Positions 26,835 through 37,031 of a DNA stretch of 64,000 nt are shown one piece after another. Each line of letters begins with the position of its first letter. Positions within the stretch are counted from its first letter, which is position 1. The stretch lies in contig CACLZS010000002.1 in NCBI GenBank assembly GCA_902611465.1, forward strand, positions 62,001-126,000, read 5' to 3'. Both the position numbers and the translations under genes were made by a program. The notes beneath the pieces are model-generated. The model had not been told where the DNA came from, did no database searches, and worked only from the letters and a program-made list of their open reading frames with translations. The DNA comes from an uncultured Pelagibacteraceae bacterium. Its GTDB lineage: Bacteria > Pseudomonadota > Alphaproteobacteria > Pelagibacterales > Pelagibacteraceae.

Positions 26835-28112
26835 CTAAGTTCTGATCGTTGGTAGTAAATAAAAATCTGCAGTATCTATTTTAGATGAATGCTCTCTTCT
26901 CATGTTCCATCTTTTTTGAACACCAGCACTAGCAAGACTTAGAGTAGATCTTCCATATCGATAGTTCGTATTATCAATAGACTTCATTAAACCCTTTATT
27001 TTCTCATCTTTTTCAGAATAAAACAGGTTCTTACTACCGTCTTCATTAGATAAACCTGTAAGCATTACTCCTGCTTTTTGGTAACGATAGCCATTTTTAA
27101 AGATAGAGTCTAAAGCAACTAAAGCAGTTTTAACTATTTCAATACTATTATTCGTTGAAATTGCAAAATCTATTGTCTTTGAGTTTGAATAATATCCAAA
27201 TCTACTTTGAAAAGGACTTGTTCTAACAAAAACAGTAATTGATTTTGCTACTAAAGACTCAGATCTTATTTTTTCTGATGCATTTAAACAATAATTTGCA
27301 ACTGCTTCTTTTAATTCCTGGTATTTCTCAATTCTTTGACCAAATGAACGAGATACTACACAACTTTTTCTTTTTGACTGTGTCGTCTCAATATCAATAC
27401 AAGGAACTCCTCTTAGCTCCATTGCAGTTCTTGAACCCAAAACATTTGAATTTTTCTTTACCCATGTATTTGATTTATTTTTTAGTTGCTTAGCGTTATA
27501 AATTCCATTTTTATGATAGAACTTTGTCAATTGCCTTCCTACACCCCACACATCATTAATTTCAACTTTTTCTAATATAGGATCAATATTTTCAATTCCT
27601 ATCAAACTTGTTACACCTGACTTTTTTTTCTTAGCGATATGATTTGCAACTTTACTTAAGGTTTTGGTTTTAGCAATTCCAATACTAGTTGGAATACCTG
27701 TCCATTTTAAAACTGTTTCTCTAATTTCTTTTCCGACTTTTTCAACTTCACTATCTGCAAAATTTGATAAGTCTAAAAATGCTTCATCAATAGAATAAAC
27801 TTCAATAGCAGAATTAAATCTTTTTAGTGTTCGCATCACTCTTCTAGATAAGTCTCCGTACAAAGAATAATTAGATGAAAAAACTTCAACTTTATTTTTA
27901 ATAATAATATCTTTTGCTTTGAAGTAAGGTTCTCCCATTTTAATACCTAGAGCTTTTGCTTCAGTTGATCTTGAAATTATACAACCATCATTGTTAGATA
28001 AAACTACAACAGGTTTTTTTCTTATTTTAGGATTGAATAATCTTTCACAAGAAACATAAAAAGAGTTACAATCAATAAGTGCTATTTTTTTAGTATACTG
28101 AATGGATGACAT
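26835..28112 (-). CDS. umuC: Error-prone DNA polymerase V catalytic subunit UmuC
   Basis: A 425-residue Y-family polymerase for translesion synthesis. Catalytic motifs: [17 protein letters not shown] (first Asp and steric gate region), [10 protein letters not shown], and [10 protein letters not shown] (second acidic pair). The DVWGVGRQL helix-hairpin-helix and the UmuC-specific C-terminal domain with [10 protein letters not shown] follow. It overlaps umuD by 23 bp, the usual umuDC order. Length matches E. coli UmuC (422). Confidence 0.95.
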   Translation of the reverse strand: MSSIQYTKKIALIDCNSFYVSCERLFNPKIRKKPVVVLSNNDGCIISRSTEAKALGIKMGEPYFKAKDIIIKNKVEVFSSNYSLYGDLSRRVMRTLKRFNSAIEVYSIDEAFLDLSNFADSEVEKVGKEIRETVLKWTGIPTSIGIAKTKTLSKVANHIAKKKKSGVTSLIGIENIDPILEKVEINDVWGVGRQLTKFYHKNGIYNAKQLKNKSNTWVKKNSNVLGSRTAMELRGVPCIDIETTQSKRKSCVVSRSFGQRIEKYQELKEAVANYCLNASEKIRSESLVAKSITVFVRTSPFQSRFGYYSNSKTIDFAISTNNSIEIVKTALVALDSIFKNGYRYQKAGVMLTGLSNEDGSKNLFYSEKDEKIKGLMKSIDNTNYRYGRSTLSLASAGVQKRWNMRREHSSKIDTADFYLLPTIRT

Positions 28113-28485
28113 AAGTTACAACTCCCCAAATAAATATATCTTCATCTTCATTTATTAAAATTCGATCTGTAAATTCTTTAGAACCTGATGTTAAAAATTT
28201 TTTATCTCTTTCTTGAACTAAACTTTTAACAACTAATTCATCATGGACATTTGCAATAACTGTTGAGAAATTTTTTGGCGTTAAACTCTTATCAACAACT
28301 AATAGATCGCCATCATTAATTCCAACATCTACCATTGATTTTCCTTGAACTCTTATGATGAAAGTTGCTGGAACATTTTTGATTAAATGAACATTTAAAT
28401 CGATGTCTTCCTCAATATAGTCCGTAGCAGGGGATGGAAAACCCGCGCCAGCTTTATGTAAATAGTAAGGTATTGTTAGCTTCAT
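28090..28485 (-). CDS. umuD: UmuD, self-cleaving polymerase V accessory protein
   Basis: A 131-residue LexA/S24-type protein that, after RecA-stimulated self-cleavage, forms UmuD'2C. Cleavage site A14-G15 precedes FPSPA, the nucleophile is S50 (GKSMVD) and the general base K87 (VVKSL). Their spacing of 37 residues equals the S60-K97 spacing of E. coli UmuD. The gene starts five bases after a GAAC-N7-GAAC LexA box on its own strand, so it is almost certainly under SOS control. Confidence 0.94.
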   Translation of the reverse strand: MKLTIPYYLHKAGAGFPSPATDYIEEDIDLNVHLIKNVPATFIIRVQGKSMVDVGINDGDLLVVDKSLTPKNFSTVIANVHDELVVKSLVQERDKKFLTSGSKEFTDRILINEDEDIFIWGVVTYVIHSVY

Positions 28486-28489
28486 AAAT

Positions 28490-28504
28490 GTTCTTATTTT
28501 GTTC
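28490..28504 (-). promoter_or_regulatory. LexA (SOS) box of the alphaproteobacterial type before umuDC
   Basis: On the coding strand of umuD the sequence is GAACAAAATAAGAAC, exactly GAAC-N7-GAAC (GTTC-N7-GTTC on the plus strand), the established LexA site of alphaproteobacteria. It ends five bases before the umuD ATG, so repressor would sit over the leader and initiation region. Confidence 0.85.
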
Positions 28505-28561
28505 TAATTAATATCCAAGTTATTCAATAGTGTCAACCAGGTTGTATTTTGAGTCTGTAAC

Positions 28562-28582
28562 TGAATCAAAAGTGAATCAAAA
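28562..28582. promoter_or_regulatory. Tandem 11-bp-spaced direct repeat TGAATCAAAA
   Basis: TGAATCAAAA occurs at 28562-28571 and again at 28573-28582, one helical turn apart, within the 165-bp divergent region between umuD and a GFA-family gene. This spacing suits two monomers binding on the same DNA face. Function is inferred only. Confidence 0.4.
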
Positions 28583-28596
28583 CGTGAACATCGAAA

Positions 28597-28617
28597 CCAC
28601 ATGTTGTATACATGTGG
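28597..28617. promoter_or_regulatory. Inverted repeat (7-bp arms, 7-bp spacer), operator candidate
   Basis: CCACATG (28597-28603) and CATGTGG (28611-28617) are exact reverse complements around TTGTATA, and the core TGTATACA (28605-28612) is itself palindromic. It lies 33 bp before the start of the GFA-family gene. The arrangement resembles a MarR/TetR-type operator. No regulator gene is adjacent. Confidence 0.5.
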
Positions 28618-28650
28618 ATAACTTTAACCACAAATAGATTAAATATTAAA

Positions 28651-29133
28651 ATGGAAAAAAATAAAAACTTAACCGGCGGATGTATATGCGGGCAAGTTAA
28701 GTATACAATTACAGAAAAACCTCTATTCACCCAAGCTTGTCATTGTAAAGATTGTAAAATTATAACTGGGTCTTCATATGTTATTAATACAAGCGTATTA
28801 GATAACACTTTAATTATAGAAGGAAAAGTTGCATCAACAGAACTTAAAACAGGTAGTGGAGCTACCTCAAGAGCTTATTTTTGTAACAAATGTGGTACTT
28901 ATATTTATACAGATTATGCTACAGCGGTTGGTCGATCAACAGTTAGAACTAAAACTTTAGATAATTCCGAAAACTTTCCTCCTGAAGCGCATATATTTAC
29001 AAAAGATAAAGATCCATGGCTGAACCTTACAGAGGATGTAATTTGTTTTGAAAAGATGTATGATCCTAAAAAAACATGGCCAGAGGAAAGTTTAAAAAGA
29101 TACGGAGAATATTTAAAAGTTATTAATAAATAA
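28651..29133 (+). CDS. GFA-family (CENP-V/GFA domain) zinc protein 1
   Basis: 160 residues with a Zn-binding beta-tent fold: C11-x-C13 (GGCICG), C30-x-C32-x2-C35 (ACHCKDC) and a C-x2-C pair (FCNKCG). The family was named after a glutathione-dependent formaldehyde-activating enzyme, but many members have no known reaction. I start at MEKNKNLTGG (28651), because the longer in-frame ATG at 28612 lies inside the inverted repeat and adds residues not seen in the family. A second GFA gene follows 20 bp downstream. Formaldehyde handling would fit SAR11 one-carbon metabolism but is speculative. Confidence 0.85.
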   Translation: MEKNKNLTGGCICGQVKYTITEKPLFTQACHCKDCKIITGSSYVINTSVLDNTLIIEGKVASTELKTGSGATSRAYFCNKCGTYIYTDYATAVGRSTVRTKTLDNSENFPPEAHIFTKDKDPWLNLTEDVICFEKMYDPKKTWPEESLKRYGEYLKVINK

Positions 29134-29153
29134 TTTTATTAGGAGATTAAAAT

Positions 29154-29522
29154 ATGAAAAAGTTAACTTGTCACTGCGGAGCAATTGAAGCTGAAGTTAA
29201 AATTCCTATAGGTGGTGTTGAAAAAATCATGCGTTGCAATTGTTCGATCTGCAAAAAAAAAGGTTACATTATAGGGGTCCTTGGTCCTGATGATTTTAAA
29301 CTTACAAAAGGAGAAGATAAGTTATCGCTTTATCAGTTTTATACTAATACTGCCAAACATTATTTTTGTTCAATTTGTGGAATTCACACTCATAACAGAC
29401 CTAGAAGTAATCCAAAAATATATGGTGTAAATATTGCTTGTATTGAAGGTGTAGAGCCATTCGAAATTGAAGATGTGCCAGTGAATGATGGCAAAAACCA
29501 TCCATTAGATCAAAAACAATAA
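29154..29522 (+). CDS. GFA-family (CENP-V/GFA domain) zinc protein 2
   Basis: 122 residues with the compact GFA pattern: C6-x-C8 (LTCHCG), RCNCSIC near residues 27-32, and FCSICGIHTH. It is preceded by a good ribosome binding site (taggag). It belongs to the short GFA subtype, not a copy of the preceding gene, as the two share only the zinc-ligand pattern. It is likely co-transcribed with it from the palindrome-bearing promoter region. Confidence 0.85.
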   Translation: MKKLTCHCGAIEAEVKIPIGGVEKIMRCNCSICKKKGYIIGVLGPDDFKLTKGEDKLSLYQFYTNTAKHYFCSICGIHTHNRPRSNPKIYGVNIACIEGVEPFEIEDVPVNDGKNHPLDQKQ

Positions 29523-29529
29523 ATTTTTT

Positions 29530-30456
29530 ATGCAATCAATTGCTGAGTGTTATAGAAAAGTCGGTAAAGATTGTTTTAAATTTATAAGATCTCAAGAAAC
29601 ATCTAAAGAAAAATTTAAAAATAAAGAAAAGATGATAAAATCTTTTCTAATTCCAATTTGCTTCTGGATCAATAATAGAATAAATAAATCTAAACCTTAC
29701 TTAATAGGTTTAGCAGGAGGTCAAGGAACCGGTAAAACAACGATTAGTTCTATTCTAAAAATTGTTCTAACAAAATATTTTAAGCTAAACGTTTTTAAAA
29801 TCTCAATTGATGATTTATACAAAACCCGAAAAGATAGAATAAAATTGTCTAAAAAAATTCATCCCTTATTAATGACTAGAGGTGTTCCAGGTACCCACGA
29901 CATAAATTTTATTTTTGATCTTCTAAAAAAAACAAAGGGAAAGCAATTCAATCAACAGAGTCTTCCTAAGTTTAATAAGGCAATAGATGACAGATTAAAA
30001 AGAAAGTACTGGTACTTAGTTAAAAAGGTACCAGATGTTATAATCTTTGAAGGATGGTGTGTAGGAGCTAGAGCAGAAAAAAATGCAACTTTAAAAAAAT
30101 CGATTAATTCTCTTGAAAGAACAGCAGATAAAAATTTAAGATGGAGGAAATATGTAAATGGTCAACTACAAACAAAATATAAAAAATTATTTTCTAAATT
30201 AGACTGTTTGTTATTTTTAAAAGCTGGAAATTTCAAATTATTGCAGACCTGGAGACTTAAACAGGAGGCGTTACTAAAATTAAACTCAAAAAATAAGGCA
30301 AATAGTAAGGTTATGAGTAAAAATGAGGTATTAACATTTATGCAGACTTACCAAAGAGTCACACAAAATATGTTTAAATTTGCTCCAAAATATTCGTCAG
30401 TTGTATTAAATTTAAATAGTAATCATCAAATTAAATCCATAAAATATAATAAATGA
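29530..30456 (+). CDS. P-loop kinase, glycerate-3-kinase-like / uridine-kinase-like
   Basis: 308 residues with a Walker A GLAGGQGTGKTT near residue 60-71, a kinase-type SIDDLYKTRKDR (Walker-B-like 'DDFY'), RGVPGTHD and VIIFEGWCVG. This set matches plant-type D-glycerate 3-kinase and E. coli YggC-like proteins. If it phosphorylates glycerate to 3-phosphoglycerate, it would complete a photorespiration-like glycolate/serine route. The assignment to glycerate rests on the RGxPGTHD and EGWCVG pair. It overlaps the next gene by 4 bp. Confidence 0.72.
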   Translation: MQSIAECYRKVGKDCFKFIRSQETSKEKFKNKEKMIKSFLIPICFWINNRINKSKPYLIGLAGGQGTGKTTISSILKIVLTKYFKLNVFKISIDDLYKTRKDRIKLSKKIHPLLMTRGVPGTHDINFIFDLLKKTKGKQFNQQSLPKFNKAIDDRLKRKYWYLVKKVPDVIIFEGWCVGARAEKNATLKKSINSLERTADKNLRWRKYVNGQLQTKYKKLFSKLDCLLFLKAGNFKLLQTWRLKQEALLKLNSKNKANSKVMSKNEVLTFMQTYQRVTQNMFKFAPKYSSVVLNLNSNHQIKSIKYNK

Positions 30457-31751
30457 AAAAAATATCCTTAATTATCTTTTGTTTAATAGTCTTTACACTA
30501 CCAGTTAGTGCAGTAACTTTAAATGATGCACTAAAACAGACCTATGAGAATAATTTAGAGCTTAAAGCAGAGAGAAAAAATTTAGAAGTTCAAAAAGAAG
30601 TTTTAAATATTTCAAAAAGTGACTTTTTTCCAACTTTAACTCTTACAGGAACTAAAAGTTTCGAAGATACTAATAAACTTACAAATCAAAATGGTACTGA
30701 TGCTTCAATAACTAATACAAATCCCATGACATCTTCTGTAAAATTAGAGCAAACACTTTTAGATGGTAGTGGACGCGATACCAAATACGAAAAAAGCAAG
30801 TTGGGATTAAATTTGTCTGAAGCTCAACTTATTAAAAAAGAGCAAGAAGTATTTTTAAAAGCAATTGAAGCTTACACAGCTTTAATTCTTGCTTACGAAA
30901 AATTAAATATTAACCAGGAAAACGTAGATTTGCTTCAAAGACAATTTGAAATTGATAATGCAAGACTCTCAAGAGCTCAAATAACAGCAACTGATTTAGC
31001 CCAATCACAATCTTCTTTAGCTGGAGCGCAAGCTGGATTCATTGGAGCACAAAATAGTATTGTAACAAGCAAGTTAGCTTATGAAAATATTATTGGGCCA
31101 ATCAATATTAATGAAAAATTAAAAAAGATATACAATGCAGATGTTTTAATTCCATCAAGTCTTGCTGAAGCAAAAAAAACATCTGAACAAAAAAGCCCAG
31201 AACTAATTATTGCAGATATTGAATATGGACAATCTGAATTAGATGTTAAGATTGCTCGTTCAGATCTTTCTCCAACAGCAAAACTATCATTGGAGAGAAC
31301 TTATGTTGATGATTTAAGTGCAACTTATGATGAAAGAGAAAAAGATGTTCTTCAAGCAACTGTGAGTTGGCCTTTTCAGTTTGGTGGAAAAAATAAATCA
31401 AATGTTAATAAAAATCTTCAAGTAAAAGGTATGAAAAAATTATTGCTTGAAAACGCATATAGAAATAATACGCAGTCAGTTACTGCCGCTTGGTCCACAC
31501 TCGAGTCGTCAAAGAGTTTTTTAAGAGCTGTACAGGCACAAGTTAAAGCAGCAGAAATAGCAAATGAGGGAATTAGCTTTGAATATGAGAGTGGGCTGAA
31601 CAGATCTACGTTTGATGTCCTTCAATCAAGATCAAATCTAATAAATGCAAAAATAAATCTTGCTGAGGCTGAGAGAAACTATCTTTTAGCCCAATACAGA
31701 TTAATAAAGTCCGTTGGCCTACTTAATAGCGAGTACTTAAAACTTAGATAA
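30453..31751 (+). CDS. tolC: TolC-family outer-membrane efflux protein
   Basis: 432 residues with a signal peptide ending PVSA (about residue 21) and the TolC repeat architecture: 'LNDALKQTYENNLELKAERKN' style helix (split here), 'FFPTLTLTG', LEQTLLDG, and again in the second half 'SELDVKIARSDLSPTAKLS' and FEYESGLNRSTFDVLQS. It forms the trimeric outer-membrane channel for type I secretion and drug efflux. No partner pump is encoded next to it. The start overlaps the upstream kinase stop (ATGA). Confidence 0.92.
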   Translation: MKKISLIIFCLIVFTLPVSAVTLNDALKQTYENNLELKAERKNLEVQKEVLNISKSDFFPTLTLTGTKSFEDTNKLTNQNGTDASITNTNPMTSSVKLEQTLLDGSGRDTKYEKSKLGLNLSEAQLIKKEQEVFLKAIEAYTALILAYEKLNINQENVDLLQRQFEIDNARLSRAQITATDLAQSQSSLAGAQAGFIGAQNSIVTSKLAYENIIGPININEKLKKIYNADVLIPSSLAEAKKTSEQKSPELIIADIEYGQSELDVKIARSDLSPTAKLSLERTYVDDLSATYDEREKDVLQATVSWPFQFGGKNKSNVNKNLQVKGMKKLLLENAYRNNTQSVTAAWSTLESSKSFLRAVQAQVKAAEIANEGISFEYESGLNRSTFDVLQSRSNLINAKINLAEAERNYLLAQYRLIKSVGLLNSEYLKLR

Positions 31752-31794
31752 ATAGCGACTTCTAGCCCTAATTTTAAAAAAATATTGCTAATGA

Positions 31795-31809
31795 GAACAA
31801 AATGTGTAC
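31795..31809 (+). promoter_or_regulatory. Probable LexA box upstream of recA (one mismatch)
   Basis: GAACAAAATGTGTAC is GAAC-N7-GTAC, one base off the GAAC-N7-GAAC consensus, 51 bp before the recA start. Its first nine bases (GAACAAAAT) are identical to the umuD box read on its coding strand, which supports a common repressor. Confidence 0.65.
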
Positions 31810-31859
31810 ATTTATTTTCATGATTCGAATGTTAATAAATGAAAAAAACGAGGCAAAAA

Positions 31860-32984
31860 ATGACTAAAAATAACTTAAAAGTGGTGAAATCCACAAAAGA
31901 TAAAGAATTGGAAGATAAAGAAAAAAATAAAGCACTAGATGCAGCAATCAGCCAGATAACAGACAGCTTTGGAAAAGGCTCTGTGATGAAGCTTGGAGAA
32001 CAAAAAGCAATGGATATTGAGTCCATTTCTACTGGATCTTTGAGTTTAGACTTGGCACTTGGAATAGGTGGATTACCAAAAGGCAGAATTGTTGAAATTT
32101 ATGGACCAGAGTCATCTGGTAAAACTACATTAGCATTACAAGTTGTTGCTGAAGCGCAAAAAGCAGGTGGAATTTGTGGATTTGTAGATGCAGAACATGC
32201 ATTGGATCCAGTCTATGCAAAGAAATTAGGAGTTAACACAGAGGAGTTGCTTATTTCACAACCAGACACTGGTGAACAAGCATTAGAAATAACTGATACT
32301 TTAATCAAATCTGGTTCAATGTCAGTTTTAGTAGTCGACTCTGTTGCGGCATTAACTCCAAGAGCAGAAATTGAAGGAGATATGGGAGATCACCATGTTG
32401 GTCTTCAAGCAAGATTAATGTCTCAAGCTCTTAGAAAATTAACAGGATCAATTTCAAGAACTAATACAATGGTTATATTTATTAACCAAATTAGAATGAA
32501 AATTGGTGTAATGTTTGGAAGTCCAGAAACAACTTCTGGAGGTAATTCTTTGAAATTTTATTCTTCAGTAAGAATGGATATTAGAAGAATTGGAGCAATA
32601 AAAGATAAAGAGCAAATTGTTGGAAATACAACAAGAGTAAAAGTTGTTAAAAACAAAGTTGCACCACCATTTAAAGTTGTTGAGTTTGACTTAATGTATG
32701 GAAAAGGAATTAGTAAAGTAGGGGAACTAATCGACCTTGGTGCCAAAGCTGAGATTGTTGAAAAATCTGGAGCTTGGTACGCTTATAAAGGTGAAAAAAT
32801 TGGTCAAGGTAGAGAGAATGCTAAACTTTACCTTGAACAAAACCCAAAAGCTGCGGCTGAGATTGAAATGGCTATAAGAGAAAAAGCTGGTGTTATTTCA
32901 AAGAAGATTGAAGGCAATCCCTTAAGTGAAGAAAAGCTTGAGGCGCAGAAAAAAGAGGAAGAAGTTCCTTCTAAAAAGAATTAG
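31860..32984 (+). CDS. recA: RecA recombinase
   Basis: 374 residues. It forms filaments on single-stranded DNA, drives homologous recombination and triggers LexA and UmuD self-cleavage. Walker [10 protein letters not shown] is at 82-90; also seen are [27 protein letters not shown] (split), and the L2-region [17 protein letters not shown]. The start at 31860 (MTKNNLKV) is favoured because GAGG at 31849-31852 sits 7 nt upstream. An in-frame ATG at 31839 lacks such a site. An N-terminal Lys/Asp-rich extension of about 20 residues precedes the usual RecA start. A strong terminator follows. Confidence 0.97.
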   Translation: MTKNNLKVVKSTKDKELEDKEKNKALDAAISQITDSFGKGSVMKLGEQKAMDIESISTGSLSLDLALGIGGLPKGRIVEIYGPESSGKTTLALQVVAEAQKAGGICGFVDAEHALDPVYAKKLGVNTEELLISQPDTGEQALEITDTLIKSGSMSVLVVDSVAALTPRAEIEGDMGDHHVGLQARLMSQALRKLTGSISRTNTMVIFINQIRMKIGVMFGSPETTSGGNSLKFYSSVRMDIRRIGAIKDKEQIVGNTTRVKVVKNKVAPPFKVVEFDLMYGKGISKVGELIDLGAKAEIVEKSGAWYAYKGEKIGQGRENAKLYLEQNPKAAAEIEMAIREKAGVISKKIEGNPLSEEKLEAQKKEEEVPSKKN

Positions 32985-33003
32985 CAGATAACTTTTAGTT
33001 ATT

Positions 33004-33034
33004 AAAAAAAGGCGCTCTATTGGGCGCCTTTTTT
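33004..33034 (+). terminator. Rho-independent terminator after recA
   Basis: GGCGCTC (33011-33017) pairs with GGGCGCC (33022-33028), seven base pairs with one G-U, around a TATT loop. It is preceded by seven A and followed by six T. Confidence 0.92.
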
Positions 33035-33083
33035 CCCTTCAGAAGTGTAGACATCATATAAAAATGCTGTATTTTGTTAAAAT

Positions 33084-35747
33084 ATGGCTAAAACATTAAA
33101 TGAAATTAGGTCAGCATTCTTAGATTATTTTGAAAAAAATGATCATAAAATAGTTGAGTCTAGCAATTTAGTCCCAAATAATGACCCAACATTGATGTTT
33201 GCCAATTCTGGAATGGTCCAATTTAAAAATGTGTTTACTGGACTGGAAAAGAGAGACTATCAAAGAGCTACAACATCTCAAAAATGTGTAAGAGCAGGTG
33301 GTAAGCATAATGATCTTGAAAATGTTGGCTATACTCCAAGACACCATACGTTTTTTGAAATGTTGGGAAACTTTTCTTTTGGTGATTATTTTAAAGAAAG
33401 AGCTATTGAACTTGCGTGGAATTTAATAACAAAAGAATTTGGTTTAGATAAGAACAGGCTTTATGTAACTGTCTACCATGATGATGATGAAGCCTTTAAT
33501 TACTGGAAACAAATTGCTGGGTTAAGTGAAGATAAAATCATAAGAATAGCAACATCTGATAATTTTTGGTCTATGGGTGAAACAGGCCCTTGCGGTCCTT
33601 GTTCAGAAATATTTTATGATCATGGAGAACACTTAGAAGGTGGATTACCAGGAACAAAAAATGAGGATGGGGATAGATTTATAGAAATTTGGAATTTAGT
33701 CTTTATGCAGTATGAACAAATTTCTAAAGACAAGCGAATTAATCTGCCAAAACCATCAGTTGATACTGGAATGGGTTTAGAGAGAATTGCTGCATTACTT
33801 CAAGGAACTCACGACAACTATGAAACAGATCACTTTAAAAAAATAATAAACTCTGCTGCAGAAATTTTAAAAGTTGAGCCTAATAAAGATAATTTAGCAA
33901 GTTTTAGAGTAATAGCAGATCACCTACGAGCAAGCTCATTTTTAATTGCCGAGGGAGTTTTGCCATCAAATGAAGGAAGAGGTTATGTCCTAAGAAGAAT
34001 TATGAGAAGAGGAATGAGGCATTCCCACTTGCTTGGTTCTAAAGAACCAATTTTTTATAATATTTTTAAAACTTTAAAAGATGAGATGAGAGGTAATTAC
34101 TCAGAAATAGAAAGAGCTGAGTCTTTAATAAAAGAGACATTAAGAATGGAAGAAGAAAAATTTTTAATTCTTTTAGACAGGGGTATTAAAATATTAAATG
34201 AGGAAATGACTAAAATAGACAAGATACTACCTGGAGAAGTAGCCTTTAAACTCTATGATACCTATGGTTTTCCATTGGATCTTACGCAAGATATTTTAAA
34301 AAATAAATCTTTGACAATTGATAATGATAAATTTCAAAGTTTAATGAAAGAAAGTAAAGAACTTGCTAAGAAAAATTGGAAAGGCTCAGGCGATAGTGCG
34401 GTAGACGATATTTGGTTTTCGATAAAAGATAGATTAGGTCCTTCAGAATTCTTAGGTTATGAAACTGACCAAGCAGAAGGTATTATTTTATCACTATTAA
34501 AAGACAACAAAGAAGTAAATGAATTAAATGAAAACGATGAAGGAATTATCATTTTAAATCAAACTCCTTTTTATGGAGAGTCTGGGGGACAGGTAGGAGA
34601 TACTGGTGAAATAATATCTGGAAACTTTAAATTCGAGATAACAGATGTCCAAAAAAAATTAGGTGATCTATTTGTACATTACGGCAAAGTTAAATCAGGA
34701 AGTATAAAAATCAAAGACAATGTTGAGATGAAAATTGATATTGATAGACGTAATAATATAAGAGCCTATCACTCTGCAACACACCTTTTGCATGAGTCTT
34801 TAAGAAGAGTATTAGGCACTCACGTTACACAAAAAGGATCATTAGTAGCACCAGATAGATTAAGATTTGATTTTAGTCACATGAAACCAATTTCAGACCA
34901 GGAAATAGAAAAAATAGAAAATCACGTTAATTCAATGGTACAAAAAAAATCAGAAGTTAAAACAAGGATCATGACTCCTAAAGAAGCAGTAAACAACGGA
35001 GCTCTGGCACTCTTTGGAGAAAAATATGGAGAAGAGGTAAGAGTGTTATCCATGGGTGACGAGAAAGAAAGATATTTTTCCACTGAATTATGTGGAGGTA
35101 CGCATGTACGAAATACTGGTGACATTGGAAAATTCAAAATTATTAGCCAATCATCAATTGCAGCAGGTGTGAGAAGAGTAGAAGCACTTAGAGAAAATCA
35201 ATTAAATAGTTTTTTACAAAATAAAGAAAAATTATCTGATTTATCTGCACAAAAAGATGAAGAAATGATTAATGACTTATCAAAACAGATAATTAAATTA
35301 GGTGGCAAACCAAATTTAGAAAATGAAGATAATAGGATTTTAATTAAAGAGTTATCAAAACAACTAGAGCAATTAAAATTTAGTTCAATTTTAGAAAATA
35401 ATTCAAAAAATATAATTCAAGATGTTAAAATAAATAATATAAGTATAAGATTTCAAAAAGTTGATGATCTTCCTCCTAAAGAGTTAAGAAAATTGGTTGA
35501 TGCTGGAAAAAAAGATCTAAAAACAGGAATTGTTATAGTTTTTGCTAGTTTAGAAGACAAAGTAGGTCTTGCAGTTGGGATAACAGATAAGCTTACTGAT
35601 AAGTATGATGCAGTCACATTTGCTAAAACAGGATCTGAAATTATTGGTGGGAAAGGTGGTGGCGGTAGAAAAGATTTTGCACAAGCAGGAGGCCAATTTA
35701 AAGATAAAATTGATGAGGCTTTTGAAAAAATTAAAACTTTAATTTAG
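33084..35747 (+). CDS. alaS: Alanyl-tRNA synthetase
   Basis: 887 residues, complete. Class II catalytic motifs [19 protein letters not shown] and [19 protein letters not shown] are near the N-terminus. The editing-domain zinc ligands HSATHLLH (around residue 563) and CGGTH (around 669) follow, and the C-terminal [16 protein letters not shown] ends the oligomerisation domain. It charges tRNA-Ala and clears mischarged Ser/Gly. The recA-alaS order is common in alphaproteobacteria. The last nine bases overlap the convergent icd gene. Confidence 0.97.
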   Translation: MAKTLNEIRSAFLDYFEKNDHKIVESSNLVPNNDPTLMFANSGMVQFKNVFTGLEKRDYQRATTSQKCVRAGGKHNDLENVGYTPRHHTFFEMLGNFSFGDYFKERAIELAWNLITKEFGLDKNRLYVTVYHDDDEAFNYWKQIAGLSEDKIIRIATSDNFWSMGETGPCGPCSEIFYDHGEHLEGGLPGTKNEDGDRFIEIWNLVFMQYEQISKDKRINLPKPSVDTGMGLERIAALLQGTHDNYETDHFKKIINSAAEILKVEPNKDNLASFRVIADHLRASSFLIAEGVLPSNEGRGYVLRRIMRRGMRHSHLLGSKEPIFYNIFKTLKDEMRGNYSEIERAESLIKETLRMEEEKFLILLDRGIKILNEEMTKIDKILPGEVAFKLYDTYGFPLDLTQDILKNKSLTIDNDKFQSLMKESKELAKKNWKGSGDSAVDDIWFSIKDRLGPSEFLGYETDQAEGIILSLLKDNKEVNELNENDEGIIILNQTPFYGESGGQVGDTGEIISGNFKFEITDVQKKLGDLFVHYGKVKSGSIKIKDNVEMKIDIDRRNNIRAYHSATHLLHESLRRVLGTHVTQKGSLVAPDRLRFDFSHMKPISDQEIEKIENHVNSMVQKKSEVKTRIMTPKEAVNNGALALFGEKYGEEVRVLSMGDEKERYFSTELCGGTHVRNTGDIGKFKIISQSSIAAGVRRVEALRENQLNSFLQNKEKLSDLSAQKDEEMINDLSKQIIKLGGKPNLENEDNRILIKELSKQLEQLKFSSILENNSKNIIQDVKINNISIRFQKVDDLPPKELRKLVDAGKKDLKTGIVIVFASLEDKVGLAVGITDKLTDKYDAVTFAKTGSEIIGGKGGGGRKDFAQAGGQFKDKIDEAFEKIKTLI

Positions 35748-36953
35748 TTTTTGTCTCAACTTACCATCTAAAGTATCTAAAAATTGATTAGTTGTTAAAT
35801 ACTTTGTTGAAGGTCCTATCAAAATAGCTAAGTCCTTAGTCATTGATCCTTCTTCAACACAATCAACACATACTTTTTCAAGTGTTTCTGCAAATTTTAT
35901 CAATTCTTCATTTCCATCTAATTTTCCTCTATGAGCCAATCCTCTTGTCCAAGCAAAAATAGATGCAATAGGATTTGTTGAGGTTTCTTTACCTTGTTGA
36001 TGCATTCTAAAGTGTCTGGTTACTGTTCCATGTGCAGCTTCAGCTTCCATTGTTTTGCCATCAGGAGCAAGCAAAACACTTGTCATTAAACCTAAAGATC
36101 CATATCCTTGAGCAACTGTATCTGATTGTACATCTCCATCATAATTTTTGCATGCCCAAATATATTTGCCATGCCATTTCATAGCACATGCTACCATGTC
36201 ATCAATTAATCTATGTTCATAAGTAATTTTATTTTGATCAAATCTATCCTTAAATTCTTTTTCAAAAACTTCTTCAAAAATATCTTTAAATCTTCCATCG
36301 TATCTTTTTAAAATTGTATTTTTAGTAGAAAGGTAAACTGGCCATTTTTTTATTAATCCATAGTTAAAGCAAGATCTAGCAAAGTCTTCTATTGATTTAT
36401 CTAAATTATACATTGATAAAGCTATTCCAGGTCCTGGAAAATTAAAGACTTCATATTTCCTCTCATCAGAACCATCTTTAGCTGTCCATTTTATTTCTAA
36501 TTTACCTTTACCGGGTACCGTAAAGTCTGTTGCTCTGTATTGATCACCAAATGCATGTCTACCTATAATCAATGGATCTGTCCATGAGGGCACAAGTTTT
36601 GGAATATTTTTACAAATTATGGGTTCTCTAAAAACAGTTCCTCCAATTATATTCCTTATTGTACCATTTGGAGATCTCCACATTTTTTTAAGATTAAATT
36701 CTCTTACTCTAGCTTCATCGGGTGTGATGGTTGCACATTTAATACCTACACCATTTTTTTTAATTGCATTAGCACATTCAATTGTTATTTTGTCCTCAGT
36801 TTTATCCCTGCTTTCCATTCCTAAATCGTAGTACTCAATTTTGAGATCAAGGTAAGTTAAAACGAGCTTATTTTTTATGAAGTCCCATATAACTCTGGTC
36901 ATTTCATCGCCATCTAACTCTACAATGGGGTTTTTAACCTTAATTTTACTCAT
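35739..36953 (-). CDS. icd: NADP-dependent isocitrate dehydrogenase (eukaryote-like dimeric type)
   Basis: 404 residues matching the homodimeric IDP subfamily: [16 protein letters not shown] at the start, SPNGTIRNI (substrate-binding S-N-x-x-R), DQYRATDF, the metal-binding YDGDVQSD with its signature, and HGTVTRHFR at the NADP site. It oxidises isocitrate to 2-oxoglutarate, producing NADPH, a major source of reductant in an organism without a strong pentose-phosphate route. Convergent overlap with alaS. Confidence 0.96.
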   Translation of the reverse strand: MSKIKVKNPIVELDGDEMTRVIWDFIKNKLVLTYLDLKIEYYDLGMESRDKTEDKITIECANAIKKNGVGIKCATITPDEARVREFNLKKMWRSPNGTIRNIIGGTVFREPIICKNIPKLVPSWTDPLIIGRHAFGDQYRATDFTVPGKGKLEIKWTAKDGSDERKYEVFNFPGPGIALSMYNLDKSIEDFARSCFNYGLIKKWPVYLSTKNTILKRYDGRFKDIFEEVFEKEFKDRFDQNKITYEHRLIDDMVACAMKWHGKYIWACKNYDGDVQSDTVAQGYGSLGLMTSVLLAPDGKTMEAEAAHGTVTRHFRMHQQGKETSTNPIASIFAWTRGLAHRGKLDGNEELIKFAETLEKVCVDCVEEGSMTKDLAILIGPSTKYLTTNQFLDTLDGKLRQKLN

Positions 36954-37031
36954 TTTTTCGATATATCTTAATAGTTGAATTTATTCTTTTTGTATACATA
37001 TTAATCAAAAATTATCAATTATAGGATTGTC

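Noticed and set aside
28612..28650. Longer start for the first GFA gene
   Set aside because: The extra 13 codons lie over the inverted repeat and do not match the family; the start at 28651 gives the normal N-terminus.
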